Below, piece after piece: positions 19,953-29,527 of a stretch of 64,000 bases of DNA. Each line of letters begins with the position of its first letter. Position 1 is the first letter of the stretch. The stretch lies in contig NZ_CAJHBK010000001.1 in assembly GCF_904846615.1 (NCBI RefSeq), positions 2,108,001 to 2,172,000 on the forward strand, in the 5' to 3' direction. Made by a program: the position numbers and the translations under genes. The notes beneath the pieces were generated by a model that worked only from the letters and a program-made list of their open reading frames with translations, was not told the origin of the DNA and ran no database searches. The DNA is from Psychrobacter sp. JCM 18902 (GTDB taxonomy: Bacteria > Pseudomonadota > Gammaproteobacteria > Pseudomonadales > Moraxellaceae).

Positions 19953-19990
19953 AAAAAAACCCACAGCGTTTATAACGTTTGTGGGTTTTT
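19953..19990. terminator. Bidirectional terminator between ribF and the DUF2789 gene
   Basis: AAAAACCCACA pairs with TGTGGGTTTTT around a loop containing GCGTTTATAACG. It serves the convergent ribF (plus) and DUF2789 gene (minus). Confidence 0.85.
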
Positions 19991-20023
19991 ATTTAATAGT
20001 TCTTTTTTTAATAGTTGGTTTTT

Positions 20024-20263
20024 CTAAGCATCTGGATGCATACGTACGTTTAAGTCATCGATGACCTCTACCCATTCCGCATCTTTTTCCCATTCTTCTT
20101 GTAGAAAAGCACGCTGATTGTCTGTCCAAATGCTCGCTTCTATCAACTTCTCTTCTTTATCCAACTGATTATTTTCAATAAAACTATCAATCGCTGCATC
20201 TGAGCTATCAAGTCCCAACTGTGCAAATAATTCATTCATATTGTATTCTGGTTCACCCAACAT
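20024..20263 (-). CDS. DUF2789 family small protein
   Basis: A 79-residue acidic cytoplasmic protein. MNELFAQLGLDSSDAAIDSF and the closing DDLNVRMHPD match the DUF2789 pattern known from Pseudomonas and Acinetobacter; function unknown. AAGGAG lies seven bases before the ATG. It stands alone between two terminators. Confidence 0.88.
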   Translation of the reverse strand: MLGEPEYNMNELFAQLGLDSSDAAIDSFIENNQLDKEEKLIEASIWTDNQRAFLQEEWEKDAEWVEVIDDLNVRMHPDA

Positions 20264-20404
20264 ATTTTTCTCCTTAAATGGTACGAGTGTCTTTGTGTTT
20301 ATTATCTAAATTGACACATTTATTGTAGCAAGCTTTATTTTAATAGCTGTTAATCAACGTGTATCTAACGTTATCAATTGTATTTTGATAGGCAGACAAG
20401 ACAC

Positions 20405-20435
20405 AAAAAAGCCCTCTAATGTAGAGGGCTTTTTT
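20405..20435 (-). terminator. Terminator after mdh
   Basis: AAAAAAGCCCTCTA (20405-20418) pairs perfectly with TAGAGGGCTTTTTT (20422-20435). It lies 48 bases beyond the mdh stop. Confidence 0.92.
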
Positions 20436-20482
20436 AGATCAATTTCTATATAACAGTTTTATGACATGATGACATTGGCGGC

Positions 20483-21472
20483 TTATGGAAGCAGGTGTGC
20501 TACTGCATCACGTTCTTCGCTAAGCTCTTGCTCAGTCGCTGCCATTTTCTCTTTAGAGAAATCTGATGACACATCAACGCCATCTACGATAGACCAATCG
20601 CCGTTAGTACATGTGCATGGGAATGAGTAGATTAAGCCTTTTGCGATACCGTATTCGCCGTTTGAATAAACGCCCATTGATACCCAATCATTCTCATCAG
20701 TACCCAATGCCCACGTACGTACGTGTGCAATGGCCGCGTTGGCAGCAGAAGCGGCAGATGATGCACCGCGTGCTTTAATGATTGCAGCGCCACGTTGTTG
20801 TACTTCTGGGATATAAGTCGCTTCGTACCATTCGCGATCAACCAAATCTAATGCAGACTTACCGTTGACAGTAGCAGCAGTCAGATCAGGATACTGCGTT
20901 GATGAATGGTTGCCCCAGATGATCATTTTTTTCACGTCATTGACGGTGCTGTCAGTTTTGCCAGCCAACTGTGCCATGGCACGGTTGTGGTCTAAACGAG
21001 TCATCGCAGTGAAGTTACGTGGATCAAGATCTGGTGCATTGCGCTGAGCGATAAGGGCGTTGGTGTTGGCAGGGTTACCGACAACCAATACTTTTACGTC
21101 ACGGCTTGCAACGTCATTCAGCGCTTTACCTTGTGCTGAGAAAATCGCAGCGTTGGCTTCTAGCAAATCTTTACGTTCCATACCTGGACCACGAGGACGT
21201 GAACCGACTAGCAGAGCATAGTCAACATCTTTGAATGCAACGGTCGCATCATCAGTCTGCACAACACCTGCTAATAAAGGGAATGCACAATCTTCTAATT
21301 CCATGACCACACCCTTTAGGGCGTCAAGTGCTGGAGCGATTTCAAGCAATTGCAAAATAACTGGCTGATCTTTACCTAGCATCTCGCCAGATGCAATACG
21401 AAATAACATAGCATAGCTGATATTACCAGCTGCACCAGTGACGGCAACACGTAAAGGCTGTTTCATTGACAT
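20483..21472 (-). CDS. mdh: Malate dehydrogenase (dimeric, NAD type)
   Basis: Interconverts malate and oxaloacetate in the TCA cycle. [14 protein letters not shown] is the NAD-binding turn, [14 protein letters not shown] carries the substrate-binding arginines, MTRLDHNRA holds the catalytic Asp, and [12 protein letters not shown] the catalytic His. Length 329 matches the Mdh type 2 (cytosolic-like) group rather than E. coli Mdh. AGGGAG lies six bases before the ATG. Monocistronic, with its own terminator. Confidence 0.97.
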   Translation of the reverse strand: MSMKQPLRVAVTGAAGNISYAMLFRIASGEMLGKDQPVILQLLEIAPALDALKGVVMELEDCAFPLLAGVVQTDDATVAFKDVDYALLVGSRPRGPGMERKDLLEANAAIFSAQGKALNDVASRDVKVLVVGNPANTNALIAQRNAPDLDPRNFTAMTRLDHNRAMAQLAGKTDSTVNDVKKMIIWGNHSSTQYPDLTAATVNGKSALDLVDREWYEATYIPEVQQRGAAIIKARGASSAASAANAAIAHVRTWALGTDENDWVSMGVYSNGEYGIAKGLIYSFPCTCTNGDWSIVDGVDVSSDFSKEKMAATEQELSEERDAVAHLLP

Positions 21473-21843
21473 TGAATACTCCCTAATTATAGATTAGATA
21501 ATTCATGATTCTGATTGATGGTTCTAATTGATGACTATCGTTGTAAATAGCGACTTGCCTACTGAATATAGCAGTCATAAACCGAGAGCTAGTGTAGCAC
21601 TTCGTTCAGCAAATCGTCTAGAGACAATAAGACGCCGACCACCGATTATATTGTTACATTTTATACGGGAGGATTTTTATACCTACTATAAACCTATATG
21701 GATACAGCGCTAGAAAGCAATCAAAGGCAGCTGATAACAGCATTTAGAAGCGTGATACACAGTGGATACAACACTTAAAATAAGGGAGTATTATTAGGGC
21801 GTATCCTCAATTCAAACAATAAGCATTTAAACGAGCTAAAAAA
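21473..21843. other. Spacer between mdh and the RNase T2-like gene (371 bp)
   Basis: No gene, RNA or clear hairpin seen. It should contain the mdh promoter on the minus strand. Confidence 0.5.
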
Positions 21844-22485
21844 CTATTTTCCACCCGAAATGACGAACTTACTGCCACAATTATTCACAACATTATGACA
21901 TGTACCAAATTCGCTCCCTTCATAACAAATATGGATATCCGTCAATGTTGATTGACGACGACTGCCCGCTTGGCAAATCAAATCAATACTGTTTGAGGAC
22001 ATACCACTATTAAGCTGGGTCATTTGACTGATAAATCGAGATTTAGAAACCGTATAGCTATTACCCGTATTAAGCTCGTTAGGCAGCTTTAATGCGCCAG
22101 CGTAATTGGTAATCTGGCGAAAATAACTACTGGCACTAAGCGGACTACACGCCCCATAACGCTGCCAAGCTTGGCTACGCACTGTCGTATCAGGCATAAT
22201 ACGGTTGACGACTTTTAACTGTAACGGTGTCAGACGTGGCTCACTACCACGTCCGCAGCGCTCACCATAGCCCATATCTAAACCTGATACTGTCAACGAA
22301 TAACCCTCCAAGCATTGACGCATACGGGCACGCGTCGGCTGTATGCTACACAATGCTGGCGTCATCTCAATCATCAACACACGCTGTCCGCTCTTAACAG
22401 CGCTCGCGGCATGTACCGGCATCATCATAACGCCTTGCAATATCACTAATGCACCGATACTTAGCGTCGTATTTAGTTTATCCAT
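21844..22485 (-). CDS. Exported RNase T2 (RNase I-like) homologue lacking the catalytic residues
   Basis: The start at MDKLNTT (22485) gives a normal signal peptide ending PVHAASA; the frame is open 150 bases further up to an ATG at 22635, but that would put 50 polar residues before the signal. After it, ALCSIQP, a central YGACSPLSASSYF and a C-terminal NCGSKFVI match the layout of E. coli RNase I. The two active-site boxes are altered: HGLW is SGLD, and the ExxKHG box reads AWQRYG, so both histidines and the glutamate are missing. At least six cysteines remain for disulfides. It is probably a periplasmic RNA-binding or structural protein rather than a nuclease. Confidence 0.8.
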   Translation of the reverse strand: MDKLNTTLSIGALVILQGVMMMPVHAASAVKSGQRVLMIEMTPALCSIQPTRARMRQCLEGYSLTVSGLDMGYGERCGRGSEPRLTPLQLKVVNRIMPDTTVRSQAWQRYGACSPLSASSYFRQITNYAGALKLPNELNTGNSYTVSKSRFISQMTQLNSGMSSNSIDLICQAGSRRQSTLTDIHICYEGSEFGTCHNVVNNCGSKFVISGGK

Positions 22486-23014
22486 AGATGTATTGGTTAT
22501 CGAGCTTGATTGGTTTAAATCTGGCGTCAGAGTAGATAGCGAGCGCACCTGCATCTGCTGAATAGATGACTGATGCCGAACTTTGGATAACAGAGACAGA
22601 TTGAAATATTTTTTGATCATAGGGGCTGAAGGCATCTAGCAATGATAAAAACATGGGCTATCGTTTAGCTCAAAGTATTCGACGTATGAACACTGATGAA
22701 ACTAAGAATAGAGCTAACAAAAATGTGTGCGTTGATTGATAAGCACTTATTATAAGGACGTATAAAAGACACTAATTGATGCAATGGTAGCAAAACGTTT
22801 TTTTTAATCTATAGCAGAAACGTAAACATAAGCTAATGATAGCATCAATAGTACAAAAATATTGCAACGTTAGCATGTCATCATCAGCGAGGTTGGGTGT
22901 CGAATTCGGCATCGCGTCAAGACAAAGCTAGCTTTGATTGCACGATAAAAAGTGACATAAAAAAACCATTAATGATTGCTCACAAATGGTTTTTTTAATT
23001 TATACATTAGCATT
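22486..23014. other. Spacer between slt and the RNase T2-like gene (529 bp)
   Basis: Apart from the open but probably untranslated extension (22486-22635) and the slt terminator (22959-22997), nothing is recognisable. The middle part should hold the promoter of the T2-like gene. Confidence 0.45.
22959..22997 (-). terminator. Terminator after slt
   Basis: AAAAAACCATT pairs with AATGGTTTTTT around a 14-base loop, with a T-run on either strand. Confidence 0.85.
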
Positions 23015-25153
23015 TTAGAACGCGGCAGGTATCGTGCCCATGCGCTGGCTAATAGGCTGACTACGACCTAATAGACTGCTATAAATGGTGGCGTTTTCCA
23101 TCACGTGCTTGACGTAATTACGGGTTTCAGGAAAAGCAATCGACTCGACGTACTGGTCGGCTGCGAGCGAACCATATACTGGTTGCCAACGCTTGGCATT
23201 GTTCGGACCCGCATTATAGCCAGCCGTTGCCAACACAGGCTGACGGTTTAGCTTACCGAAAATATCGCCCATATACCACGTGCCATAACGAATATTGGTA
23301 TCGCCACTATTGGCACGGCTGGCGCTATAGGTCTCACCTAAATTTCGAGCAATATATTTTGCTGTGTCAGGCATCACCTGCATAAGACCACTGGCACCAA
23401 CGTTTGAGCGTGCTGATGCAACAAAACGGCTTTCTTGACGCATGATGCCATAAGCCCAAGCAGGATCGATACCAGCAGACTGACTATAACGTACGACTGC
23501 ATCTTGATGCGGCATCGGATGTGATAACGCTAAACTGTCTACTCTATCAGTATTATCAACGGCATAAATTGCTCGGTCGAGCCAGCCCATATCATAGGCT
23601 TGACGAGCAGCGGCAATAATCAAGTTATCATCACGCTTGTCGCGCGCCTGTTTTACCGCCCAGTTCCATTCACGATTGGCATAGGCACGGCTGGCGTCAG
23701 CATTATATAGAGCAAAAGCACGCGCAAAGTTGGCATCTTGCATGACCCGTGCGCGATCAGCGGTACTGACATTTGGTAAGTTATTACCACCCAAACGACT
23801 GGCATCAAAACGCTGACCCACTTTATCCTTTGCCATTAAGCCATAATAGTCATTATTTTTTGCCAAGTTTTGATACATTTTTTTAGCAGTATTACGCTTG
23901 TTAGCATCGCTTGATTGCTCGTAAGCGCGAGCCAGCCAATATTGCCACTGATCACTTTTTTGGGTTTCAGCCTCCATTTTTGAGATGGCTTCGACCACAT
24001 CATCCCAGCGGCTAAAGCGAATCGCTGCCATGGCATAATCTTCGGCTTCTTCAAAATTAAAATCTTCGTCTAGGCTATTGCGGAACCAGTCAACCGCCTC
24101 AGCATTAAAACCATCATCCGTATTATGATTCATACGTTGCACCCCAAGGATGCGATACGCATAGCGACGAGTCTCGGCATTCAACAATTTAACTGAACGC
24201 TGATTGTCTTGCTTAACATCAAAATCTAACTGTAATGCAGCTTCACGGTAAGACTTATCAGCAACGCGTCCCATGGCATATAGATATAAGTATTGATTGT
24301 TTTGACTGGCAGGCTCTCGACTAAAACGGCTAAAAAAAGCAGACGGATTCAGTTGAATCTCACTCAATGCTGAATAAGCAATGGGCATTCCTAAACGTGA
24401 TGACAATGCCATAATGTCACCCGTTTTGCCTTTGCGTAACATACGCTTGAGACGCGCCGCGCGATCCTGATTGCTAATTAGCGCGTTATTATTCATCTCC
24501 ATCGCGAGCTGGTCACACAAGGCGGGCTGCCTTTTGGTCGTCAACCAAACTTCAGACTTCGCTGCCATAGCCCGCATAGTATCGCCGCCATTATTGAACC
24601 CAAGCGCCACCGCACAGCGCTCACTGGCATCCGCATTGGTAATCAAATTCGCAACTTGGCGTACTGAGGCGTAATCATTGGAGCCTGCTTTGGTCTCAGC
24701 AAAATCAGCCACTAGCTTTTCTGCCATCACCGTATTTGGATATTGACGCACAAACTGTGACACTGCCGCCGAACTTTGCGAATTAAGATCTAAATTCATC
24801 CGCCAATAAGTGGGATACATGGCAAACAAACCGCCGCTCATGGCTTGCTCATAATTGTATAAGGCACTGACATCACCGCGTTCTGCCGCAATTGCCGCTG
24901 CTGTAAATGAGCTCACACCATTGTCTGACTGATAGCCACTGTTTTGTTGATAGCTGCCTTCTTGCTGATAACTGTCCTCTTCGCCCCACGTCAGCTCAGC
25001 ACAAGCCACCTGTGACAATCCTAGCGCACTCATTGCTGTCGCCAAACTTAACGCACTGACTCGTAGCGTCCTTGCTTTCATTCGTTTTGCATCTTCATTT
25101 TGCTTAATAGATTCTCTATCCTTGATGCTATGAGCAACCTGCGGCTTTGTCAT
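23015..25153 (-). CDS. slt: Soluble lytic murein transglycosylase (Slt70 family)
   Basis: Periplasmic enzyme that cleaves the MurNAc-GlcNAc bond to form 1,6-anhydro-muropeptides, the substrates that AmpD later processes. A signal peptide (ends SQVACA, about residue 52) is followed by a long helical ring domain and the C-terminal catalytic domain: AYGIMRQESRF (catalytic Glu), GASGLMQVMPDTA, and AGYNAGPNNAKRW. Length 712. A glutamine/tyrosine repeat (SYQQEGSYQQNSGYQ) lies just after the signal. GAGAGT precedes the first ATG; an internal ATG at 25081 would give a shorter leader. Monocistronic. Confidence 0.94.
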   Translation of the reverse strand: MTKPQVAHSIKDRESIKQNEDAKRMKARTLRVSALSLATAMSALGLSQVACAELTWGEEDSYQQEGSYQQNSGYQSDNGVSSFTAAAIAAERGDVSALYNYEQAMSGGLFAMYPTYWRMNLDLNSQSSAAVSQFVRQYPNTVMAEKLVADFAETKAGSNDYASVRQVANLITNADASERCAVALGFNNGGDTMRAMAAKSEVWLTTKRQPALCDQLAMEMNNNALISNQDRAARLKRMLRKGKTGDIMALSSRLGMPIAYSALSEIQLNPSAFFSRFSREPASQNNQYLYLYAMGRVADKSYREAALQLDFDVKQDNQRSVKLLNAETRRYAYRILGVQRMNHNTDDGFNAEAVDWFRNSLDEDFNFEEAEDYAMAAIRFSRWDDVVEAISKMEAETQKSDQWQYWLARAYEQSSDANKRNTAKKMYQNLAKNNDYYGLMAKDKVGQRFDASRLGGNNLPNVSTADRARVMQDANFARAFALYNADASRAYANREWNWAVKQARDKRDDNLIIAAARQAYDMGWLDRAIYAVDNTDRVDSLALSHPMPHQDAVVRYSQSAGIDPAWAYGIMRQESRFVASARSNVGASGLMQVMPDTAKYIARNLGETYSASRANSGDTNIRYGTWYMGDIFGKLNRQPVLATAGYNAGPNNAKRWQPVYGSLAADQYVESIAFPETRNYVKHVMENATIYSSLLGRSQPISQRMGTIPAAF

Positions 25154-25539
25154 ACTGACTCTCTTTGTAATGTGTCCAAATGATTTGGCTAAATAATATG
25201 TTTAGAATAACAATGCCAAAACGGCGTAAATCGCGATTTAATCAATCGCGCTAATATGGTCGCATTCATCATACTATACTCGTTGCACTTTCAACCATCA
25301 CCTTTACCTTTTGTTAATAAATACGATAGCACGGTGTAACATAGAAGTGATAGCAAGCCATAATTTTTGCCAAACGCGTTACTAGCAGCAGTAAATAATT
25401 GATACTGTTATAAATAATTGATCATAACGACCAACAATTGACGCTGCTAATTTTTCACATTGTCATAGGGTTGTGATAAAATACGCCACCCGTTAATCAC
25501 CTATCACGCTATATTTTAGTCAATCATGGACTTATCCTT
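25154..25539. other. Divergent slt-miaB spacer (386 bp)
   Basis: Contains the miaB promoter (25454-25482); the slt promoter should lie in the first part. No gene or RNA is seen. Confidence 0.5.
25454..25482 (+). promoter_or_regulatory. Sigma-70 promoter of miaB
   Basis: TTCACA (25454-25459), a 17-base spacer, then TAAAAT (25477-25482); each hexamer differs from consensus at one position. It lies 57 bases before the miaB start. Confidence 0.7.
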
Positions 25540-27030
25540 ATGAGTGTTACTGTATTTAATCCCCGCATCGATGACACTGCTGTCGCTGAAACAACCGCTA
25601 CTGCACCTGCTGTCACTGCACTCAAAGAATCAAGTTCAGCCCAAGCACCTGTCAAAACAGGGACTAAGAAAGTCTTTGTCACCACGCAGGGCTGTCAGAT
25701 GAACGTCTATGATTCTGGCAAAATGCTGGACGTGCTCGGTGATTCCCACGGTATGGAAGTCACACACGATATCGATGAAGCCGATGTATTGCTGATGAAT
25801 ACTTGCTCTATCCGCGAAAAAGCTCAAGAGAAAGTATTTTCAGAATTGGGTCGCTGGCGCAAATTAAAAGAAAAGCGTCCTGATCTTGTGATCGGTGTCG
25901 GTGGTTGCGTGGCCTCACAAGAAGGCGATAACATTCAAAAACGCGCGCCTTATGTCGATATGGTATTTGGCCCGCAGACATTACACCGTTTGCCAGAGCT
26001 GTATGATCAATCAAATGAGCAGCGTGAAATCGCACCAAAAAATCGCATCGGCACAGTTGACGTATCCTTCCCAAGTATTGAAAAATTCGACTTTTTACCT
26101 GAGCCAAGAGTAGAAGGCTTTAAAGCCTTTGTCTCTATCATGGAAGGTTGCTCAAAGTATTGCTCATTTTGCGTGGTGCCTTATACCCGCGGTGAAGAAT
26201 TGTCACGCCCACTCGATGACGTATTGGCTGAGATTGATAGCTTAGCGGCGCAAGGCGTGCGTGAAATCAACCTATTGGGTCAAAACGTAAACGGCTATCG
26301 TGGTGAAAAAGATGATGGCAGCATTTGCCGTTTCGCTGAGCTATTACATTATGTCTCGCATGTCGATGGCGTTGAACGTATTCGCTATACGACTAGCCAT
26401 CCGCTTGAGTTCACCGATGACATCATTGATGCCTATGTACAATTGCCAGAGCTGGTATCGCACTTACATCTACCCGTACAAAGTGGCTCAAACGCTATCT
26501 TGGCAGCGATGAAGCGCAACCATACGATTGACGTTTATATCAATCAAATTAATAAGCTCAAAGCCATTCGCCCAGATATTCACTTGTCGAGCGACTTTAT
26601 CATTGGCTTCCCTGGCGAGACGGATCAAGATTTCCAAGATACCTTAAATCTAGCAAAAGAATTAAATTTCGATCACTCCTACAGCTTTATTTACTCCAAA
26701 CGTCCGGGCACGCCAGCCGCTGAGTTGCCAGATGACGTGAGTTTCAAAACTAAAAAAGAACGCTTGGCTGAATTTCAAAAAGTCATCATTGACTCAACGC
26801 TTGCCAAAACCCATGAGATGGTCGGAACCACGACTCGTGTGTTGGTGGAACAAGTTGCCAACCGCCATCCTGATTGCTTAATCGGCACAGCGGATAACAC
26901 TCGTACGGTCATGTTCCCTTATGACGAAGACAAAATGGATGAGATGCTGGGTAAACTCGTGAGCGTACGTATTACTGATTTCGTCAGCCCGCACATGGTA
27001 AAAGGTGAGCTAATCCAAGTATTGGCGTAA
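25540..27030 (+). CDS. miaB: tRNA-2-methylthio-N6-dimethylallyladenosine synthase MiaB
   Basis: Radical-SAM methylthiotransferase that modifies i6A37 of tRNAs reading UNN codons. The N-terminal domain has [12 protein letters not shown] and NTCSIREKA, whose cysteines hold the auxiliary 4Fe-4S cluster. The radical-SAM cluster motif is CSKYCSFC; a TRAM domain closes the protein. The first about 45 residues (Ala/Thr/Val-rich) are an extension over E. coli MiaB. Only a weak ribosome-binding site is visible. A near-consensus promoter and a strong terminator bracket it as a single-gene unit. Confidence 0.97.
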   Translation: MSVTVFNPRIDDTAVAETTATAPAVTALKESSSAQAPVKTGTKKVFVTTQGCQMNVYDSGKMLDVLGDSHGMEVTHDIDEADVLLMNTCSIREKAQEKVFSELGRWRKLKEKRPDLVIGVGGCVASQEGDNIQKRAPYVDMVFGPQTLHRLPELYDQSNEQREIAPKNRIGTVDVSFPSIEKFDFLPEPRVEGFKAFVSIMEGCSKYCSFCVVPYTRGEELSRPLDDVLAEIDSLAAQGVREINLLGQNVNGYRGEKDDGSICRFAELLHYVSHVDGVERIRYTTSHPLEFTDDIIDAYVQLPELVSHLHLPVQSGSNAILAAMKRNHTIDVYINQINKLKAIRPDIHLSSDFIIGFPGETDQDFQDTLNLAKELNFDHSYSFIYSKRPGTPAAELPDDVSFKTKKERLAEFQKVIIDSTLAKTHEMVGTTTRVLVEQVANRHPDCLIGTADNTRTVMFPYDEDKMDEMLGKLVSVRITDFVSPHMVKGELIQVLA

Positions 27031-27058
27031 CTGTTAATTTTTAAGTCTGAGTAAAAAT

Positions 27059-27096
27059 AAAAAAGCCGTTCACTATAAATAGTGAGCGGCTTTTTT
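27059..27096 (+). terminator. Terminator after miaB
   Basis: AAAAGCCGTTCACT pairs with AGTGAGCGGCTTTT around a short AT-rich loop, with one G-T pair and a T-run. Confidence 0.9.
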
Positions 27097-27129
27097 GTTG
27101 TTTAAATTTAAGATTAAGATGAACGATTG

Positions 27130-27366
27130 CTACTCCGACAACCAATCCGTCTGCCGTAGCTGCTGCTTGGTCTCACGGCGACGTTTTTTTCGGACGATAT
27201 CGATATCCTCCTTTTCGTGAATACCACCTTTTCTTAACAGTGGATCTAGTGCCAAATAGTTGCGCGGCTTGACAGTGCCTATTGAGTGTTGTGCACCTGT
27301 CTCGGCTTGCTGTTCTAACTGCCGCTCAATCTGTTTGGCTTTTTTTAAAGTTTGTTTTAAGCTCAT
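27130..27366 (-). CDS. Small basic protein of unknown function
   Basis: A 78-residue, strongly basic, soluble protein starting MSLKQTLKKAKQ. A helical N-terminus rich in K and Q is followed by NYLALDPLLRKGGIHEKED, a basic KKRRRE stretch, and a final QLRQTDWLSE. I do not recognise a family with certainty; the charge and size would suit an RNA- or ribosome-binding protein. The ATG at 27366 was chosen because AGG lies seven bases upstream; the frame runs further up but into a palindromic repeat. It follows rtcB on the same strand with that repeat in between. Confidence 0.7.
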   Translation of the reverse strand: MSLKQTLKKAKQIERQLEQQAETGAQHSIGTVKPRNYLALDPLLRKGGIHEKEDIDIVRKKRRRETKQQLRQTDWLSE

Positions 27367-27411
27367 ATTGTTACCTATACTTTTAATATATATCAATCTG
27401 TTTTGTCTGTT

Positions 27412-27516
27412 CGAGTGACGGCATAGTGAGGCCACGACTAGGAAATCGAGCGCAAATAGTACACTTAGTACATTTAGCTCGGTTGACATCGTCGTGGCTC
27501 GCTATGGTTTAACTCG
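27412..27516 (+). repeat. Hairpin-forming intergenic repeat, copy C
   Basis: A 105-bp imperfect palindrome abutting the rtcB stop codon. Outer arms CGAGT/ACTCG and CATAGTGAGGCCACGAC against GTCGTGGCTCGCTATG are complementary; an inner stem pairs GAGC-AAAT-GTAC with GTAC-TTT-GCTC. The central 58 bases (27436-27493) match copy B at 42 and copy A at 39 of 58 positions without gaps (hand count). Confidence 0.8.
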
Positions 27517-28731
27517 TTAGCCTTTAATACACATCACCTGCTTCAGCGTATGCACCACTTCTACTAAGTCAGATTGATTCGCCATTACTTCATTAATGTC
27601 TTTATAAGCGCCAGGTATTTCATCGATGACGCCTTTATCTTTGCGACATTCGACACCATCTGTCTGCGCTTTTAACTCATCAATAGTGAACGCTCGCATG
27701 GCTTTACCACGGCTCATCTGTCGTCCTGCCCCGTGCGAGCAAGAGCAAAACGATTCCTCTGCGCCTAGACCGCGCACAATAAAAGACTTTGCGCCCATAG
27801 AGCCTGGGATAATGCCGAGCTCACCTGCATAAGCACTGATCGCACCTTTACGAGTGACATAGACTTGCTCACCGAAATGCACCTCTTCATTGACATAATT
27901 ATGATGGCAATTGATGGCTTCTTTGGTCAACTGAAATCGTGGTAACCCCGCTTGTGGCGACTGCAATGACTTGATGACCAAGCGCATCATCTCACGGCGA
28001 TTTTCTAGCGCGTAATCCTGCGCCCAGCCCACCGCTTCAACATAATCAGCAAAGCTATCAGACCCTTCAGCAAAGTACGACAAATCATGATCTGGCACAT
28101 GACCAAAGCGCGATTGACGCTCTTTTTTGGCAAGGTTAATAAAGTACTGGCCAATACAATTACCAATACCGCGACTTCCAGAGTGCAGCATTACCCAGAC
28201 GTCTTTGTTTTCATCCAAGCAAAGCTCAATGAAATGATTGCCACCACCCAGTGTACCGAGCTGCTTTGCCCAAGTGCGCTCAAAACCTTTGAGCATTTTG
28301 AGCAAACCTGGATGCTTATCAGTAATCGGCTTTAAGCGCTTGCCTAGTGGATCAAGCGTTGAGTTCTTGGCTTGGATTTGTTTGTGCATGTTGAAGCCAA
28401 CAGGCACTTGCTGCTCAATGATCGACCGCAATGACTTTAAACTGTCAGGCAGATGACTCGCTGTCAGTGACAAACGCACCGCGTTCATACCGCAGCCGAT
28501 ATCCACACCAACGGCGGCAGGAATGATGGCTGATTTAGTCGGAATCACACTACCGACTGTAGCACCTTTGCCAACATGCACGTCAGGCATAACTGCAATG
28601 TGTGAGTGTACAAACTCCAACTGAGCCAAATTGCGTAGTTGCTGCATCGCACCTTGCTCAATATCTGAGGTATAAATCTTGACTGGTACGCCGTGTTTAC
28701 GGTTTTCGTTTAATACTAATTGAATGCTCAT
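27517..28731 (-). CDS. rtcB: RNA-splicing ligase RtcB
   Basis: GTP-dependent ligase that joins 2',3'-cyclic-phosphate (or 3'-phosphate) and 5'-OH RNA ends. Manganese and guanylylation motifs are all visible: MPDVHVGKGATVGSV, AVGVDIGCGMNAVR, GTLGGGNHFIE, LHSGSRGIGN and SCSHGAGRQMSR, which holds the His nucleophile. Length 404. There is no strong ribosome-binding site. No rtcA, rtcR or prfH lies nearby, unlike the common bacterial rtc arrangements; the downstream neighbour is the 78-residue basic protein. Confidence 0.95.
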   Translation of the reverse strand: MSIQLVLNENRKHGVPVKIYTSDIEQGAMQQLRNLAQLEFVHSHIAVMPDVHVGKGATVGSVIPTKSAIIPAAVGVDIGCGMNAVRLSLTASHLPDSLKSLRSIIEQQVPVGFNMHKQIQAKNSTLDPLGKRLKPITDKHPGLLKMLKGFERTWAKQLGTLGGGNHFIELCLDENKDVWVMLHSGSRGIGNCIGQYFINLAKKERQSRFGHVPDHDLSYFAEGSDSFADYVEAVGWAQDYALENRREMMRLVIKSLQSPQAGLPRFQLTKEAINCHHNYVNEEVHFGEQVYVTRKGAISAYAGELGIIPGSMGAKSFIVRGLGAEESFCSCSHGAGRQMSRGKAMRAFTIDELKAQTDGVECRKDKGVIDEIPGAYKDINEVMANQSDLVEVVHTLKQVMCIKG

Positions 28732-29527
28732 AATTTATGTTTTCCATTTTATTATTTTTATAACCATGTACATTTTTTATTTAACTATTATTATAATTTT
28801 TAGACATTACTTATCCGTACCAATTAAACATAGCGTTTAATAAGAAATTATTTAATAATCTATAAAATTTAGGTAATAAAATACCGTATTTCTATTAAAT
28901 TAAGAATCAATAGAAATGCACGGTTAGTTTATTATGGACGTTTTAAAGGAAGATTTTACCATACCAAAATTGAAAGCATAAAAATTATGCATACAGAAGG
29001 GCATACGCTAAACGATGGCGTAAGTAACCTTATTGGCAATAACGGTAAAGTAAGATGTAGGGCAAACAGATAGCAACAGGCACAGTGCTTAGCACAATCG
29101 CAGAGCTATTTTGACACAGTAGACTTAAAAGAAGGATAAAGGGATTAGATACAGAACGCTATTCATTGATATCAAAAAATAGGATATCACTCAATAGCTT
29201 GTATATAGATTCAGCCAAACCTGTTCGAAGTCGTCATTGCTGTCAGGTAGTTTACACATTCAATCTTTAAAAACGTCTTGATAGTTAAATAGGACACGAT
29301 GATTCCTCCATAGGTTGTGGCTAATCATTGTAGACAATAATAGCAGATTTATTGGGATGACTTATCGCTTACATAGAAGCTAATAAATAGATGTAGTAAT
29401 ACTAACGATTTAAAAAATAAAGTCAATAATTAATTTTAATTAAATAAAAAAAATATATTTCATTAATCATGTTATTTAAAAAGTGTTACTTTGAGAGTGT
29501 TATTTTAAATATAGAACTAAAAAACCT
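28732..29527. other. Gene-free AT-rich region (796 bp)
   Basis: The longest spacer without a recognised gene. It holds a small hairpin (29028-29047, CCTTATTG/CAATAACGG with one bulge) and a possible 28-codon minus-strand ORF at 29211-29297, whose GTG start has GGAGG seven bases upstream. Nothing else stands out; it may be the remnant of a lost gene. Confidence 0.5.
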
